Shown: in pieces, positions 1 to 10,405 of the stretch | How the letters are laid out: every line of letters starts with the position of its first letter | Numbering within the stretch: the first letter of the stretch is position 1 | Source of the DNA: Turritopsis dohrnii | Lineage: Eukaryota; Cnidaria; Hydrozoa; Anthoathecata; Oceaniidae | Length of the DNA stretch: 64,000 nucleotides | Assembly (NCBI GenBank): GCA_027922465.2 | Contig: BQMF02000294.1 | Coordinates: 434,001-498,000, forward strand | Direction of reading: 5' to 3' | The notes under the pieces: model-generated | What the model saw: only the letters and a program-made list of their open reading frames with translations | Told to the model about the DNA's origin: nothing | Databases searched by the model: none | Translations under genes and position numbers: made by a program

Positions 1-130
1 ATTACGTGATTTTATTGAAGAAAATTTTAATTCTAATTGAAATAACAAAAATAGTTTTTGCACGGATCTGGACAAATTTAGGTCTCAGCCTCTGGATATT
101 TCATCAGCGAAAGACAACACTATTGATGAC

Positions 131-829
131 TTGCGGAAAATTAGATTGGCAAATTTGAAAAAAATTATTATAGCTCATATTAATATTAATTCTGTACGAA
201 ATAAGTTCGAGTTTTTACGGGAAAAAATTGGACGAAAAGTAGATATTTTATTAATATCTGAAACCAAGTTAGATCAATCTTTTCCTAATGCTCAGTTTTT
301 AATGGAAGGCTATAACCAAGCTGTGAGGCTTGACAGGGACTGTAAAGGCGGTGGTTTACTGCTGTTTGTTCGCGAAGATATCCCTACTAAACTCTTGTCA
401 GTAGAGAAAGCCCCAATAGAAGGTTTTTTTGTGGAAATTAATCTTAGAAAAAAGAAATGGCTCCTCTGTTGTTCATATAATCCGCATATATCAAATATAG
501 CCAATCATCCTGAAACTTTATCCAGAGGTTTGGACTTACATTCCACTAAATACGATAATATTATTTTAATAGGTGATTTTAATGAAGTAGTGAAGGCAAC
601 TTCACTAAAAAACTTTTGTCACAACTATGGCCTGGTAAGTTTAGTGAAAACTCCTACGTGTTTTAAAAATCCAGCTAACCTAAGATGCATTGACTTAATT
701 TTAACTAATGCACCACGGAGTTTTCAAAATTCTTGCACAATAGAGACAGGACTGTCTGATTTCCATCTAATGACTGTCACAGTCATGAAGGCAACGTTTG
801 AAAAGTTTGAAAAAAACAGAAATGTGTGA
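131..829 (+). pseudogene. AP-like endonuclease domain of the non-LTR retrotransposon
   Basis: This is the exonuclease-endonuclease-phosphatase domain that nicks target DNA to prime reverse transcription. Visible landmarks are HININSVRNKF near the N-terminus (metal and active-site Asn), SETKLD (catalytic Glu), IGDFNE (Asp and Asn) and GLSDFHLM (the SDH-type motif, here SDFH). ATG 131 is simply the first Met after an upstream in-frame TGA, and homology continues upstream of it. The frame closes at 829 while the RT continues in another frame from about 829. The linker of roughly 70-90 aa that normally separates the two domains is missing, so an internal deletion with a frameshift is likely. The domain looks intact in itself, but it cannot be translated together with the RT. 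Confidence 0.8.
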
Positions 830-2880
830 GGGGCAATCAATCGCCTTTCATGAATAAGGAAATCGGTAAAGCCATAATGAAAAGATCGCGTCTGAAAAAT
901 AAATTTCTAAAGGAAAACACTGAGGAAAATAAAGAAAATTACAAAAGACAAAGGAACTATTGTGTTTCGTTAGTAAGAAAAACAAAGAGAAACTACTACG
1001 GTAATTTGAATACTAAAGAGTTGACAGATAATAAAAAATTCTGGAAGACTGTCAAACCTTATCTTTCTGATAAAAACGTTCAGTCAGGAAAAATTACTTT
1101 AGTAGAAAATGATGAAATTGTTGAATCCGATGAAAAGGCTTCGGAGATAATAAACGAATACTTCACTAACGCTGTTTCAAACCTTAATATTCCTCGGTAT
1201 AAAAATTGTGATCCCGATGCTAAGAAAATCAATGATAAAACAATTAGGGCAATTTTTAGATACAGAAATCACCCTAGCATCATTACGATTCAAAATAAAT
1301 TAAAAAAACTGACTACTTTTTCATTTAGTCATATAACTAAGGAAGAAATGATAAAAGAAATAATGAGCTTAGATCCTTCCAAAGCTTCACAGGAAAGTGA
1401 CCTTCCCACAAAAATTTTAAAGGAAAACTCTGAATTTTTCTCAGACTTTCTAGTAAAATGTGTTAATGAATCGTTTGATAAATCCATATTTCCATCTGAC
1501 TTAAAAAATGCAGATCTCACTCCAGTTCATAAAAAAGGATCCAAAATTGAAAAGGAAAATTATAGACCATTAAGCATTCTACCAAATATATCAAAGTTGG
1601 TGGAAAAATGCCTCTTCCGACAAATTACCGGCTATTTTGGAGATAAATTTTCGAACCTCCAATGTGGCTTCAGAAAGGGATATAGTTCTCAGCATTGCCT
1701 TGTGTTCATGCTTGAAAAATGGAAGCAAGCCGTTGATAAAGGAAAAAAATTCGGCGCATTCCTTACTGATTTATCGAAAGCGTTTGATTGTCTCTCACAC
1801 GAGCTCTTAATTGCGAAACTTAACGCATATGGATTTAGTCTACCAGCGCTTCGTCTGATTCACGACTATTTGTCAAATAGAAAACAACGTACTAGAGTTA
1901 ACCAAACTTTCAGCTCATGGCTGGAAATTATGTTTGGGGTTCCGCAAGGATCTATCCTAGGACCGTTGTTATTTAATATTTTTATTTGTGATATGTTTAT
2001 GGTGATTACTGGCGTTGACTTTGCAAGTTATGCAGACGACTCAACGCCATTTGTGTTTGAGAAAAACAATGATGAGGTAATATCGTCGTTGGAAAAATCA
2101 GTGAAAGAACTCTTCCAATGGTTTACTGACAATGAAATGAAAGCTAATCCCAGTAAATGTCATTTATTATTGAGTAACAAGGGAACATCCACTATTAGGA
2201 TAGGTGACGTGAATGTTGAAAATAGTCAGAATGAAAAGATACTTGGAATTACATTCGATTCTAACTTGACATTCAACACTCACCTAGAGATCATGTGCAA
2301 TCGCGCTTCACAAAAATTGAACGCAATAGCAAGATTAATACCTGAAATGCGGGTTGATAAAAGGAAGACACTCGTAAATGCTTTCTTCGGGTCCTTGTTT
2401 AATTACTGTCCTTTAGTATGGATGTGTCATAACAGAAGTTTTAATAACAGAATTAATCGTCTGCAAGAACGTTGCCTTCGGATGATATATAATGATAAAC
2501 ATTCATCCCTTGAAGAATTGCGAGAAAAAGACGGCTGTGCCTCTGTGCATGTTAGGAACCTGCGGCTTCTCATGATAGAATTTTATCAAGTCAAAAATAA
2601 CTTATCACCAGCACTTTTAAACGAAATCTTTGTAAGAAAACTTGAGTGTACTTACAGCCTTAGAACAAATGATGATTTTTTGACCCCTAAAGTAAGGACC
2701 ACAAATTTTGGAATGGAGAGTTTGAGATATATTGGCGCAAAACTATGGAATACTTTGCCGTCTGAAATAAAAGAAGTCGAAACTCTTTCGTCCTTTAAAA
2801 TCAGTATCAAAAAGTGGAAACCTAATAACTGTCCTTGCCGTCTATGCAAAAACTATGTACAAAATCTCGGTTACATTTGA
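826..2880 (+). CDS. Reverse transcriptase domain of the non-LTR retrotransposon
   Basis: A long open frame encodes a group-II-intron-like RT. It contains HKKGSKIEKENYRPLSIL (fingers), FLTDLSKAFD (motif A with catalytic Asp, about residues 313-322), GVPQGSILGPLLFNIF (motif B, about residue 371) and YADD (motif C, about residues 402-405). A thumb and C-terminal region ends in a Cys-containing tail, CPCRLCKN. There is no natural start: the frame opens at a GTG overlapping the endonuclease stop, and the first ATG is at 850. All catalytic residues are present and the frame is uninterrupted for 684 codons, which points to a young copy. The loss of the linker to the endonuclease argues against independent mobility. 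Confidence 0.85.
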   Translation: MRGNQSPFMNKEIGKAIMKRSRLKNKFLKENTEENKENYKRQRNYCVSLVRKTKRNYYGNLNTKELTDNKKFWKTVKPYLSDKNVQSGKITLVENDEIVESDEKASEIINEYFTNAVSNLNIPRYKNCDPDAKKINDKTIRAIFRYRNHPSIITIQNKLKKLTTFSFSHITKEEMIKEIMSLDPSKASQESDLPTKILKENSEFFSDFLVKCVNESFDKSIFPSDLKNADLTPVHKKGSKIEKENYRPLSILPNISKLVEKCLFRQITGYFGDKFSNLQCGFRKGYSSQHCLVFMLEKWKQAVDKGKKFGAFLTDLSKAFDCLSHELLIAKLNAYGFSLPALRLIHDYLSNRKQRTRVNQTFSSWLEIMFGVPQGSILGPLLFNIFICDMFMVITGVDFASYADDSTPFVFEKNNDEVISSLEKSVKELFQWFTDNEMKANPSKCHLLLSNKGTSTIRIGDVNVENSQNEKILGITFDSNLTFNTHLEIMCNRASQKLNAIARLIPEMRVDKRKTLVNAFFGSLFNYCPLVWMCHNRSFNNRINRLQERCLRMIYNDKHSSLEELREKDGCASVHVRNLRLLMIEFYQVKNNLSPALLNEIFVRKLECTYSLRTNDDFLTPKVRTTNFGMESLRYIGAKLWNTLPSEIKEVETLSSFKISIKKWKPNNCPCRLCKNYVQNLGYI

Positions 2881-3157
2881 ACTGCGCCCCTTTCCCCCTT
2901 TGAAACTGAACTACACATAACTGTAACTGATCGTTCATTTGCTTCTGAACTGCCCAGCAAGTTACATGACGTAAAAAATGCACAAAAACGAATGAACGGT
3001 CAGGTACACTTTTTTATACGTTTCGTTTATTTTTTACTTTGATTATTTTTCTATTTTAACCCGAGTTGACTTGAATTAGCATATTTTTACCATAGCTATA
3101 TCATTCTTTATATGGATATTTGTATATAGATATTGAATTATGTCAACTGAAAATAAA

Positions 3158-3183
3158 GAATTAATAAATAAATAAATAAATAA
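3158..3183 (+). repeat. (AATA)n tail of the retrotransposon
   Basis: Four to five AATA units close the 3' UTR. The next base starts piggyBac-derived coding sequence, so this is the retrotransposon-target junction. Confidence 0.8.
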
Positions 3184-3190
3184 TACTCCC

Positions 3191-3340
3191 AAGAAAAGCA
3201 ATCCATCGAAACGGTGTGTCATTTGTTCCAAAAAGAACATTCGAAAAAAAAGCAGGTATCAGTGCGAAAACTGCATTAACCATCCTGGTCTTTGTCCAGC
3301 TCCATGTTTTGAAGATTATCATACTCCCGTGGGACACTGA
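3191..3340 (+). pseudogene. piggyBac transposase C-terminal cysteine-rich domain
   Basis: The reading frame encodes CVICSKKNIRKKSRYQCENC followed by HPGLCPAPCFEDYHT and a stop at 3338. The arrangement CxxC...YxCxxC...LCxxPCFxxYHT is the C-terminal zinc-binding domain of piggyBac transposases, which binds the transposon ends. It is a C-terminal fragment of about 49 codons, and everything upstream is replaced by the inserted CR1/L2 element. The DDD catalytic core is absent from the window. Confidence 0.85.
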
Positions 3341-3490
3341 ATATTTTAACTGGAAAATAGTTATGTTTTATGAAGTAAAAACGTGTTCTCGCGAATTAAT
3401 GTCTTTTATATCATAATCCCGAGGGACACTGAACATTCTAACTGGAAAATATTTATATCTTATGAAGGAAAAACACGTTATTGTGTTTTT
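3318..3490 (+). repeat. Two-copy direct repeat, about 91-bp unit
   Basis: The segment beginning ATCATACTCCCGTGGGACAC recurs about 91 bp later as ATCATAATCCCGAGGGACAC, with similar downstream bases including AACTGGAAAATA. It sits between the piggyBac stop codon and the TIR, and looks like a local duplication in the element's 3' UTR. Confidence 0.65.
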
Positions 3491-3607
3491 TATAAATTCG
3501 CTTGGTTTCTGAGTGTCATTCATTATGGCCGCTAAGATGTTGCGAATTGGACGTATATATACGTCTTTGGTCGCTGGGCGAAAAAGCCTTGGCATTCAAA
3601 GGGTTAA

Positions 3608-3676
3608 AAGCTAACATGGCAATTCCATGGCAAAAACTCAAAATCATGTCACGGTAATTTGAGCTAATAAAGAATA
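3608..3676. other. Short flank between piggyBac and Helitron
   Basis: No feature seen. The last base is A, and after the two Helitrons the sequence resumes with T at 5693. Confidence 0.5.
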
Positions 3677-4845
3677 CTAGCCGCCAAGGCTGCGTCGCTC
3701 GCCGCCCATGTCCACCTGCTCTGTATCACTGTATCAATAAACGTCAAATTTCCTTATAAACGGCTCGTACAACCAGAAGCAGATTCGAAGTCACAACCTC
3801 TGGTAAAACCAATCTTTTATCAGTGTAACAATACACTCAAAACGTATAGAGAGAAAACTTCAACTTTTTATTAACTTTTGTTTAAAAAAAGTTACGCGCT
3901 CTAACATGGGTGCTATCAAACGTAAGGGGGAAATGGATTCTCTTCATAAAAAGATCACACGGGAGGAGAGAAGAAAAGGCACGTGCTAAATGAATCAAGT
4001 GAATAAAAAAAACGTTCGATCTGATATAAAATAAAATAGATTAAAAGAAATCGATTAAAGACAACTATTATGACAAAAGCAAAAAAAAATATTTTGTTTT
4101 ATGATATTTTTTTTTTACCTATAGGTTTTTAAACATTTTCATTACTCGAAAAAAAGTTCACCCGTCTCAGACAGTCAGGCAAGGATACGTTAGGATACAC
4201 TGGCAAACCGAGATGCTACCACGTTCTGCCACGGCTGCTTTTTGTCCAAAATGTTTTATCATTTAGTTTCTTTGTATTTAGTTGATGTATTGTTTTCAAA
4301 GCCAAGTCAACGTGGAATATAAAACTAACAAAATAATAAAAACGAAACGTTATTCCTATTAGTTCATCAGCCAATACCAAATAAATAAATAAAAAAAAAG
4401 CAAAAAAAAAAACGTTTTGTTTTGATATGATACTCTTTTTTTACCTATCGGTTTTTAAACATTTTGATTGCTCAAAAAAAAAGTTCACCCGTCTCAGACA
4501 GTCAGGCAAGAGTTAGTGGCAAACCGAACATATGCAGCCACGTTCTGCCACTGCTGTTTTTTGTCCAAAATGTTTAATCAGTTAGTTTCTTTGTATTTAG
4601 TTGATGTACTGTTTTCAAAGCCAAGTCAACGTGGAATATAAAACTAACAATAATGATAAAAACAAAACGTTATTCCTATTAGTTCATCAGCCAAAAAAAG
4701 TCACGTTCGATTGGGGTTGCAATGTATTTGCTTCGAACTCACGTCGCACACAAAAAAAGAAATAATTTCGCTCACAACTTAATCTACCATTTTGCGTGAC
4801 AGACAAACAAACAGACAGACAGAGAATCGGCTATTAATATATAGA
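3677..4845 (-). mobile_element. Non-autonomous Helitron
   Basis: On the minus strand the element starts TCTATATATTAATAGCCGAT (5' TC) and ends with a GC hairpin followed by TTGGCGGCTAG (3' CTRR). Both ends match the long Helitron at 8941-17762, which could supply the protein in trans. No coding sequence is present. The interior carries a tandemly duplicated segment: the stretch CACCCGTCTCAGACAGTCAG occurs near 4159 and again near 4486. This explains its greater length compared with its neighbour. It lies between A and a neighbouring Helitron, without a target duplication. Confidence 0.85.
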
Positions 4846-5692
4846 CTAGCCGCCAAGGCGGCGTCGCTCGCCGCCCATGTCCACCTGCTCTGTATCACTG
4901 TATCAAATTTCCTTATAAACGGCTCGTATAACTTGTGTTCAACCAGAAGCAGATTCGAAGTCACAACCTCTGGTAAAACCAATCTTTTATCAGTGTAACA
5001 ATACACTCAAAACGTAGAGAGAGAAAACTTCAACTTTTTATTAGCTTTTGTTTTAAAAAAGTTACGCGCTCTAACATGGGTGCTATCAAACGTAAGGGGG
5101 AAAATGGTTTCTCTTCTTTAAAAGTTCACACGGAGGAGAGAAAAAAGGCACGTGCTAAATGAATAAATAGAATAAAAAAAACGTTCGATCAGAAAGCTTA
5201 ACAATTAAAAGAACAAATTAATTTATTGAAAGAAAAGCAAAAAAAAAAAACATTTTGTTTTGATATGATACTCTTTTTTTACCTATCGGTTTTTAAACAT
5301 TTTGATTGCTCAAAAAAAAGTTCACCCGTCTCAGACAGTCAGGCAAGAGTTAGGCAAACCGAACATATGCTGCCACGTTCTGCCACTGCTGCTTTTTGTC
5401 CAAAATGTTTAATCAGTTAGTTTCTTTATATTTAGTTGATGTACTGTTTTCAAAGCCAAGTCAACGTGGAATATAAAACTAACAATAATGATAAAAACAA
5501 AACGTTATTCCTATTAGTTCATCATCCAAAAAAAGTCAGGTTCGATTGGGGTTTCGATGTATTTGCTTCGAACTCACGTCGCACACAAAAAAAGAAATAA
5601 TTTCGCTCACAACTTAATCTACCATTTTGCGTGACAGACAAACAAACAGACAGACAGACAGACAGACAGAGAATCGGCTATTAATATATAGA
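4846..5692 (-). mobile_element. Non-autonomous Helitron, abutting the previous one
   Basis: The 3' hairpin/CTAG end (4846-4880) starts on the base after the 5' end of the preceding element, and the 5' TC end is at 5691-5692. It is the same family as 49841-50669 and very similar throughout, including the (CAGA)n/(GTCT)n block just inside the 5' end, here expanded. No coding sequence. Confidence 0.87.
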
Positions 5693-6700
5693 TTCAATGT
5701 AATACGATGCCGTCTTCAATAAGTATGTTTTAGGTGGCTGAAGACATTCCACATAAATTGTGCATCCAATGCAAAACAAAGAAAAACTGCAAAATCTTGG
5801 TCGAATCATGACTTGGTAGTTGAAAATAGTCCATTTTCTTTCAATCTAAAAGAAGGCAACAGCATTATCAGAAGTGCACCGTGGGCTTATATTAACGATT
5901 TACCAACTCATTTATTAAGTTGGCTTGGAATGCTAAAGGAGTATGTTAATTGTTTAAAGTTTGTAGATGCTTAAAGAATTAATAAAGCACAAGTTTTTAT
6001 CTAATTTTCCTTTTTAGGAATAGTTTACTTAACCATCAATATGTTAAAAACAATGAGATACATATCAAAATAGGAGGTGATGCTAGTGTTTAATGAAATT
6101 ATTTCTTATTTTCAGGAAATGAATATTATCAAACTGTGCAATTCATTGTCTATCATTGTTGTAAATCTGGGGTTTCTCAATACGCCAATACATAGGAAGG
6201 CCATTAGGATTTGCCAGAAATTTAAATCATTATTTGCAAAATACTTGAAATGCCACAATGTCATGAATTCATGTCAAACATTTGATGAAATACGTATAGG
6301 AGAGTTAGGTAAAGTATAAAACTGACATAAAGTTTTACATAACATTATTATATATGTATTTGTAGCCTTTATATTTTTCATATCTTAGAGAAATCAATAA
6401 AAAATTTAATGGAATATTATCGAAAGACCTGGCCTGAAGAATCCATCAGACCAAAGATGCACATGTTGCAAGAACATGTTGTTCCATTCATTAGGAAATG
6501 GGGTGTTGGATTGGGAATTTATAGTGAACAAGGTGGGGTAAGCATCCATGCCGACTAATGTTTTGGCAAATGAATGGGTGAACAAGGTTATCCAGTACGA
6601 TGAGAGAACATTACGTGAAAAATTATCCTATAGCGAAATCTCTTAATCCAGAACCGAAGAAAAGAAAGAGAGAAGAATAAAACCAATTCCCATAAAGTTT
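5693..6700 (+). pseudogene. Exon-like remnants of an unclassified repeat-derived protein
   Basis: One segment (about 6114-6311) reads EMNIIKLCNSLSIIVVNLGF... and ends at a GTAAAG donor-like site. A second, after ATATCTTAG (about 6388), reads LMEYYRKTWPEESIRPKMHM and continues LQEHVVPFIRKWGVGLGIYS, then EQGGVSIHAD. The RPKxHxLxxH...KWxVGxGxYxEQGGxSIH pattern is one I associate with multi-copy cnidarian proteins of transposon origin. I cannot name the family with certainty. Frames are broken and the start and end are not defined, so this is a decayed copy. Upstream, 5740-5990 may hold further exon pieces. Confidence 0.45.
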
Positions 6701-7189
6701 TACTGATGTACTATTATGCATTAGGTTTGAAAATCAGTTAAAATATGATGAATATGATAATCTTAATTTAAGGGTCTCCAACCTCACAAAAAAATGACTG
6801 GTTCATGAAACTTAGTTTTTAAGGAACTTTATCATATGTATAACAGCCTCAATAACATATGTGGGCTTCAAAAATATGCAATGGCATATTATAGGACCCT
6901 TTCCAGGGCAGGTATAGGGCCCCAGAATTCGATATCCCAAATTGTATACCACCTCATCGTCAAGTGTTACTCTTTAGTGTAAATTCTGAACTATGAGCAG
7001 CTTCCCGAAACATTATGAAATATTTTGATGCACGTGCAGAAGACTGGGCACTGAGTGGTAAGCTCAGGGTACAGACTGAAAATACATTAATTTGATCACC
7101 AGACTTCATATATCACACGCCATTATGATTCTCACTTAAAAAGACCGTTAATCGACGCATGCGCATAATAAAAGGCATTCCGTAAATCG
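6701..7189. other. No recognisable feature
   Basis: AT-rich sequence between two repeat-derived remnants. I see no coding signal, TIR or RNA gene. Confidence 0.4.
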
Positions 7190-7560
7190 CCATGCATTGT
7201 TCTTCCATATCTTGGTCCCGTTTCAGACCAAATAAAAACTAGTCTTTACAAAATTATTTCAAAGAATTTATCTTGTTGTAAAGTTAAATTAGTCTTTAAA
7301 ACCTCGTGCAGACTGTCTAATTTTTTCCATTTTAAAGATTTTCCATGCAAAGATCTCATTTCTGGCATTGTTTATAAGTTTTCGTGTGGTCGCTGCAATG
7401 CTTCCTATATTGGCCAAACCAAGCGCCATTTTAAAGTCAGAATGGTGAACACGTGGGCGTTTCTGCACTTGGTGATATTTTGAATTGTGTTGCATAGACA
7501 TGAAAAAATGAAAATTGAAATTCACTCAATTAATGACTCATAACTGTCTAGAAAACTCAC
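7190..7560 (+). pseudogene. Penelope-like element, GIY-YIG endonuclease fragment
   Basis: Plus-strand translation gives SGIVYKFSCGRCNASYIGQT followed by KRHFKVRM. This is the start of the GIY-YIG nuclease of Penelope-like retroelements (VYKF.C..C..SYIGQT.R....R). A frameshift follows, after which EHVGVSALGD continues the same domain in another frame. No RT domain is present. The copy is clearly inactive. Confidence 0.7.
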
Positions 7561-7960
7561 ATTTATTATGCATCCTGTTTGAAATCTGCCGCTAGAGCAA
7601 TTTCAAATTTTCCATTCCGTCCAACAGATTTTATACAATTCGATTGTTGTTTTCGAATATATTTTAAGAATGTTAGAATGTTTTTCGGATGTTTTGAAAA
7701 CACTTGCTTCGAAGATAATGTTCTAAAGAAAATGCATTACAAACTAATTTTGCGCATTTGTTTGTTAGTCGAGATGGAACTTGACTTGCTATTAAAAAAT
7801 TTCATTGCATAAATTCTATCTCTTCCATCCAACAGACTCACTAAAATTTGAACTATGAACTAAATGTAAATATTAAAGGCTTAATTTAAAGTCTAACTGG
7901 TTATATTTCAATAAATTTTAACAACTTTCACCTATTATACACCAGTCATTTTTAAAAGTT
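7561..7960. other. Segment separating two Penelope-like fragments
   Basis: No gene seen. The motif ATTCCGTCCAACAGA appears near 7613 and 7975, with a variant near 7825, so a short repeat family is interspersed here. Confidence 0.4.
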
Positions 7961-7965
7961 TCTCA

Positions 7966-8283
7966 ATGTATCAAATTCCGTCCAACAGAATTTTGAAATT
8001 CAAAGTATCACCACTTACTGGCAAAGCTAGTTTTAGTGAAATTCTCACAGCTACTAGCCAACATGTGTCTACTTCTGGACACTCGGCTGGTTGTGATGAA
8101 TTTAGCATTCTTGCTCACGCCAATAGTCCATATTTATTAGAACTTAAAGAGTCTCTTTTTATTTTACGTGAAAATCCGGTTTTAAATCGGACTATACGTT
8201 CTGCTCCACTGTATCTTTACAATGAGCTTCTTTTTTTCTTTTTTCCATCAGAGAAAAGTGTAGCCTGCCGAAAATGCAATTGA
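7966..8283 (+). pseudogene. Penelope-like element, C-terminal part of GIY-YIG protein
   Basis: The reading frame contains SPLTGKASFSEI, HVSTSGHSAGCDEFSILAHA and LLELKESLFILRENPVLNRT, then SAPLYLYNE. The pattern V..H...SGH....DDFSILA...(x)n..L.ESL.I....P.LN....S.PL.LF is typical of the C-terminal end of Penelope-like proteins. It lies about 430 bp downstream of the fragment at 7190-7560 and overlaps it in content (GVSAL versus VSPLTGK). The two are therefore either halves separated by an insertion or two different copies. Confidence 0.65.
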
Positions 8284-8940
8284 ACCGTGTCTTTGGCAAA
8301 AGTTCCACGACTATCCAAATGTCATAAATGCGGTGTCGTTTGCTTGGCAAGGAAATTAGAAAAACATTACAGGATGAAGCTAACATTTGATTCAATCTCT
8401 GTAACGATGTATCATTCACATATAATGCGATATTTCGCCGCAAAAGGTATGTCGTACCAGATTCTTTAGAAGAAATAATGGAAGCACTACTAGATGATGA
8501 GTCTACCGAACTAAATCTAGATAATCGTGGCAACATAACAGCCATCATTGCTAAAGTGCAAAAAAACACTTGTTCATATTCGTTTTGTTATTATCTTTTT
8601 GATGACACGTCAGTGTCAACTTTTTGTTCAACCTTTTGTTCAACTTTATGATATTTGAAAAAGAAAATTTTGTTAATAAATAAGTAACGTTCAAAAAAGG
8701 TAGTTTTGTTATGAAGAAGAAAAGTATTTGTTTAATTCTTTTTATTAATTTCCAACGAAATTTAAGGTCATGATAGATAAACCTCATCAATATTATACAC
8801 CTGTACCAGTATTATATTTCACTTGACATTTAACTGGCTGAAAAATTGCATTATGTTAGATATTTCTGCAATTTAATTAGCCTCAAAGGCTTGTCTTTAA
8901 TGTAACATTGATCACAGTTTAATCTCAATTTTAACTTTTA
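8284..8940. other. No supported gene
   Basis: Short plus-strand frames around 8287-8469 (...SKCHKCGVVCLARKLEKHY) have a CxxC but no family I can name. The rest is AT-rich without visible structure. Confidence 0.35.
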
Positions 8941-8985
8941 CTAGCCGCCAAGGCGGCGTCGCTCGCCGCCCATGTCCACCTTGAG
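8941..8985 (-). other. Helitron D 3' terminus (hairpin plus CTAG)
   Basis: GGCGGCG and CGCCGCC arms (8964-8970 and 8952-8958) flank a 5-nt loop, then 7 nt, then CTAG. This is the transposition terminator used by Helitrons. Confidence 0.88.
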
Positions 8986-9600
8986 CCTGCGTTGGGTTCA
9001 CGAAAAATAAAATTAAGGATTTGGCAATAATAAGTGTGCCCAAGTTGTAGAGCTCGAAAAACTGATTAAAAAAATGTATGGGATCCTTTTCCTATGATCA
9101 ACTGTTAGAAAGATGTTGGTAGCTTCACCGGTCTATCGTTTACTTTTTTTATAAATTTTAGCCATTTCTCACATTTGCCGTGCAAATTTATTTTTTGACT
9201 TCCATAGAAGATTTAAATGAATCCATTGAAATCTTCAACAACCACACAGCAGTTTCTGTCGCTCGCCGCCCATCTTCAGCCTGCGTTAAGTTCACGAAAA
9301 ATTAAATTAAAGAATTGGCAATAATAAGGGTGCCCATGTTGTGGAGCTCGAAAAACTGATCAAAAAAATGTATGGGGTCCTTTTCCTATGATCAACCGTT
9401 AGAGAGATATCTTCGTTCAAACATTTTGATGACGTCACAGACCCGTCCCCAAAAAAACTTGGCCTAAATTTGAGTCCACCAATGTTCAGCATGCGTTGTG
9501 TCACCTCCCCAAAAGAGTTCACAAAAAATATAATGGCATGGAAAGAGGGGAATCAAGAAAAGAACCAAAGAAGATTTATAATTCAAGATTTATAATTTAA
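8986..9600 (-). repeat. Partially duplicated Helitron 3' subterminal region
   Basis: Sequence around 8990-9115 is repeated around 9285-9410 (CACGAAAAAT...AAAAATGTATGGG). An incomplete GC hairpin (TCGCTCGCCGCCCAT) at about 9259 is the remnant of a second 3' end that lost its CTAG. No gene is present. Confidence 0.6.
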
Positions 9601-9604
9601 CAAA

Positions 9605-9668
9605 CATGAAACATAAAACAACATGAAACAAAAAACAACATGAAACAAAAAACAACATGAAACAAAAA
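9605..9668 (+). repeat. Minisatellite, unit close to ACAACATGAAACAAAAA
   Basis: Four imperfect copies of a 16-17 bp A-rich unit lie just beyond the stop of the micro-exon gene, in its presumed 3' UTR. Confidence 0.7.
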
Positions 9669-9695
9669 ACAAAACATAAAAAAACACACAAACAT

Positions 9696-10368
9696 TCAGT
9701 ATGGCCGCGGCCTGTTGAAACTGCGGCCCTGTCCCCGGCTCCTACCGCGGGTTTGGTCTGGAGGGAGAAAAACCCCTCCATGCCGCACCCACGAGCCGAG
9801 GGCGGCGTCGGTCGTTGGCCCACCAAGGGCCAGTTGTTCCCGTAGGAACCTTGTATACACTGCAACTATAATAAGAAAATATCCTTGTTTATAATTGAAG
9901 AATGATAATAATAAAAAGGTTAATTGAATTCTTACTGATTTCCGAGTCCGGCTCCCGGCCATTTTCATCGAGATTCAAATTTTCTAAATTATTGAATGAA
10001 TTAGGAATGACATATCTACACATAAAAATCAACTACGAAAAATTAGGCAACAACTATAGCAGCGACTTACCAAGAAGCTGCTCCATATCTAAAAATCAAA
10101 AAAAAAAAAAAAGAAATAAAAAATAGTAAGCAACAATCACATGATATGAATAAACAAATAGCAAAAAAAAGTACATTTCTTAGAAAAAATCATAGAAATA
10201 TTTTGTGAAAAGAAATGGACATACCTCGATTATTTAAATTTTGAACTAAAAGGAAAAACAAAGATTTAATGAAACATTGTAAAAGATTGAACTTGAAAAC
10301 AGTATTCATATAACAAAATGAATTATCGTGAGGTGCTTACACAATGCTGCAAGTGCAGCTTTGCTTTT

Positions 10369-10405
<37 letters not shown>

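Larger units (their letters stand above)
1..3183 (+). mobile_element. CR1/L2-like non-LTR retrotransposon, 5' end outside the window
   Basis: One element runs from the left edge to an (AATA)n tail at about 3158-3183. It has an endonuclease reading frame, a reverse transcriptase reading frame, a 3' UTR of about 280 bp and a microsatellite-like tail. Ending in a short-unit repeat instead of poly(A) is usual for CR1/L2-group elements. The endonuclease frame stays mostly open to base 2 apart from a TGA at 41-43, so the element continues to the left of the window. The tail abuts a piggyBac transposase fragment in mid-protein, so this retrotransposon inserted into an older piggyBac copy. The clade is inferred from motif style, not from a phylogeny. 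Confidence 0.88.
3184..3603 (+). mobile_element. piggyBac transposon, 3' remnant
   Basis: The remnant holds the end of the transposase gene and the terminal inverted repeat. Read from outside, the right end is CCCTTTGAATGCCAAGGC, and it is followed directly by TTAA at 3604-3607. A CCC..GGG terminus against TTAA is the piggyBac signature. A 16-bp palindrome (GACGTATATATACGTC, 3550-3565) lies inside the end. The 5' half is not in the window and should lie left of the retrotransposon. Confidence 0.8.

Noticed and set aside
3677..5692. Short Helitrons as MITEs or SINEs
   Set aside because: No terminal inverted repeats, no target duplication, no A/B boxes. The ends are 5' TC and hairpin plus CTAG.
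8192..8569. Minus-strand frame of 125 codons
   Set aside because: Runs antisense to Penelope-like sequence. Its composition looks like a shadow translation.
10369..10404. (GTT)n as an ordinary microsatellite only
   Set aside because: It lies in frame in a predicted exon as AAC codons, so it is reported as part of that exon as well.
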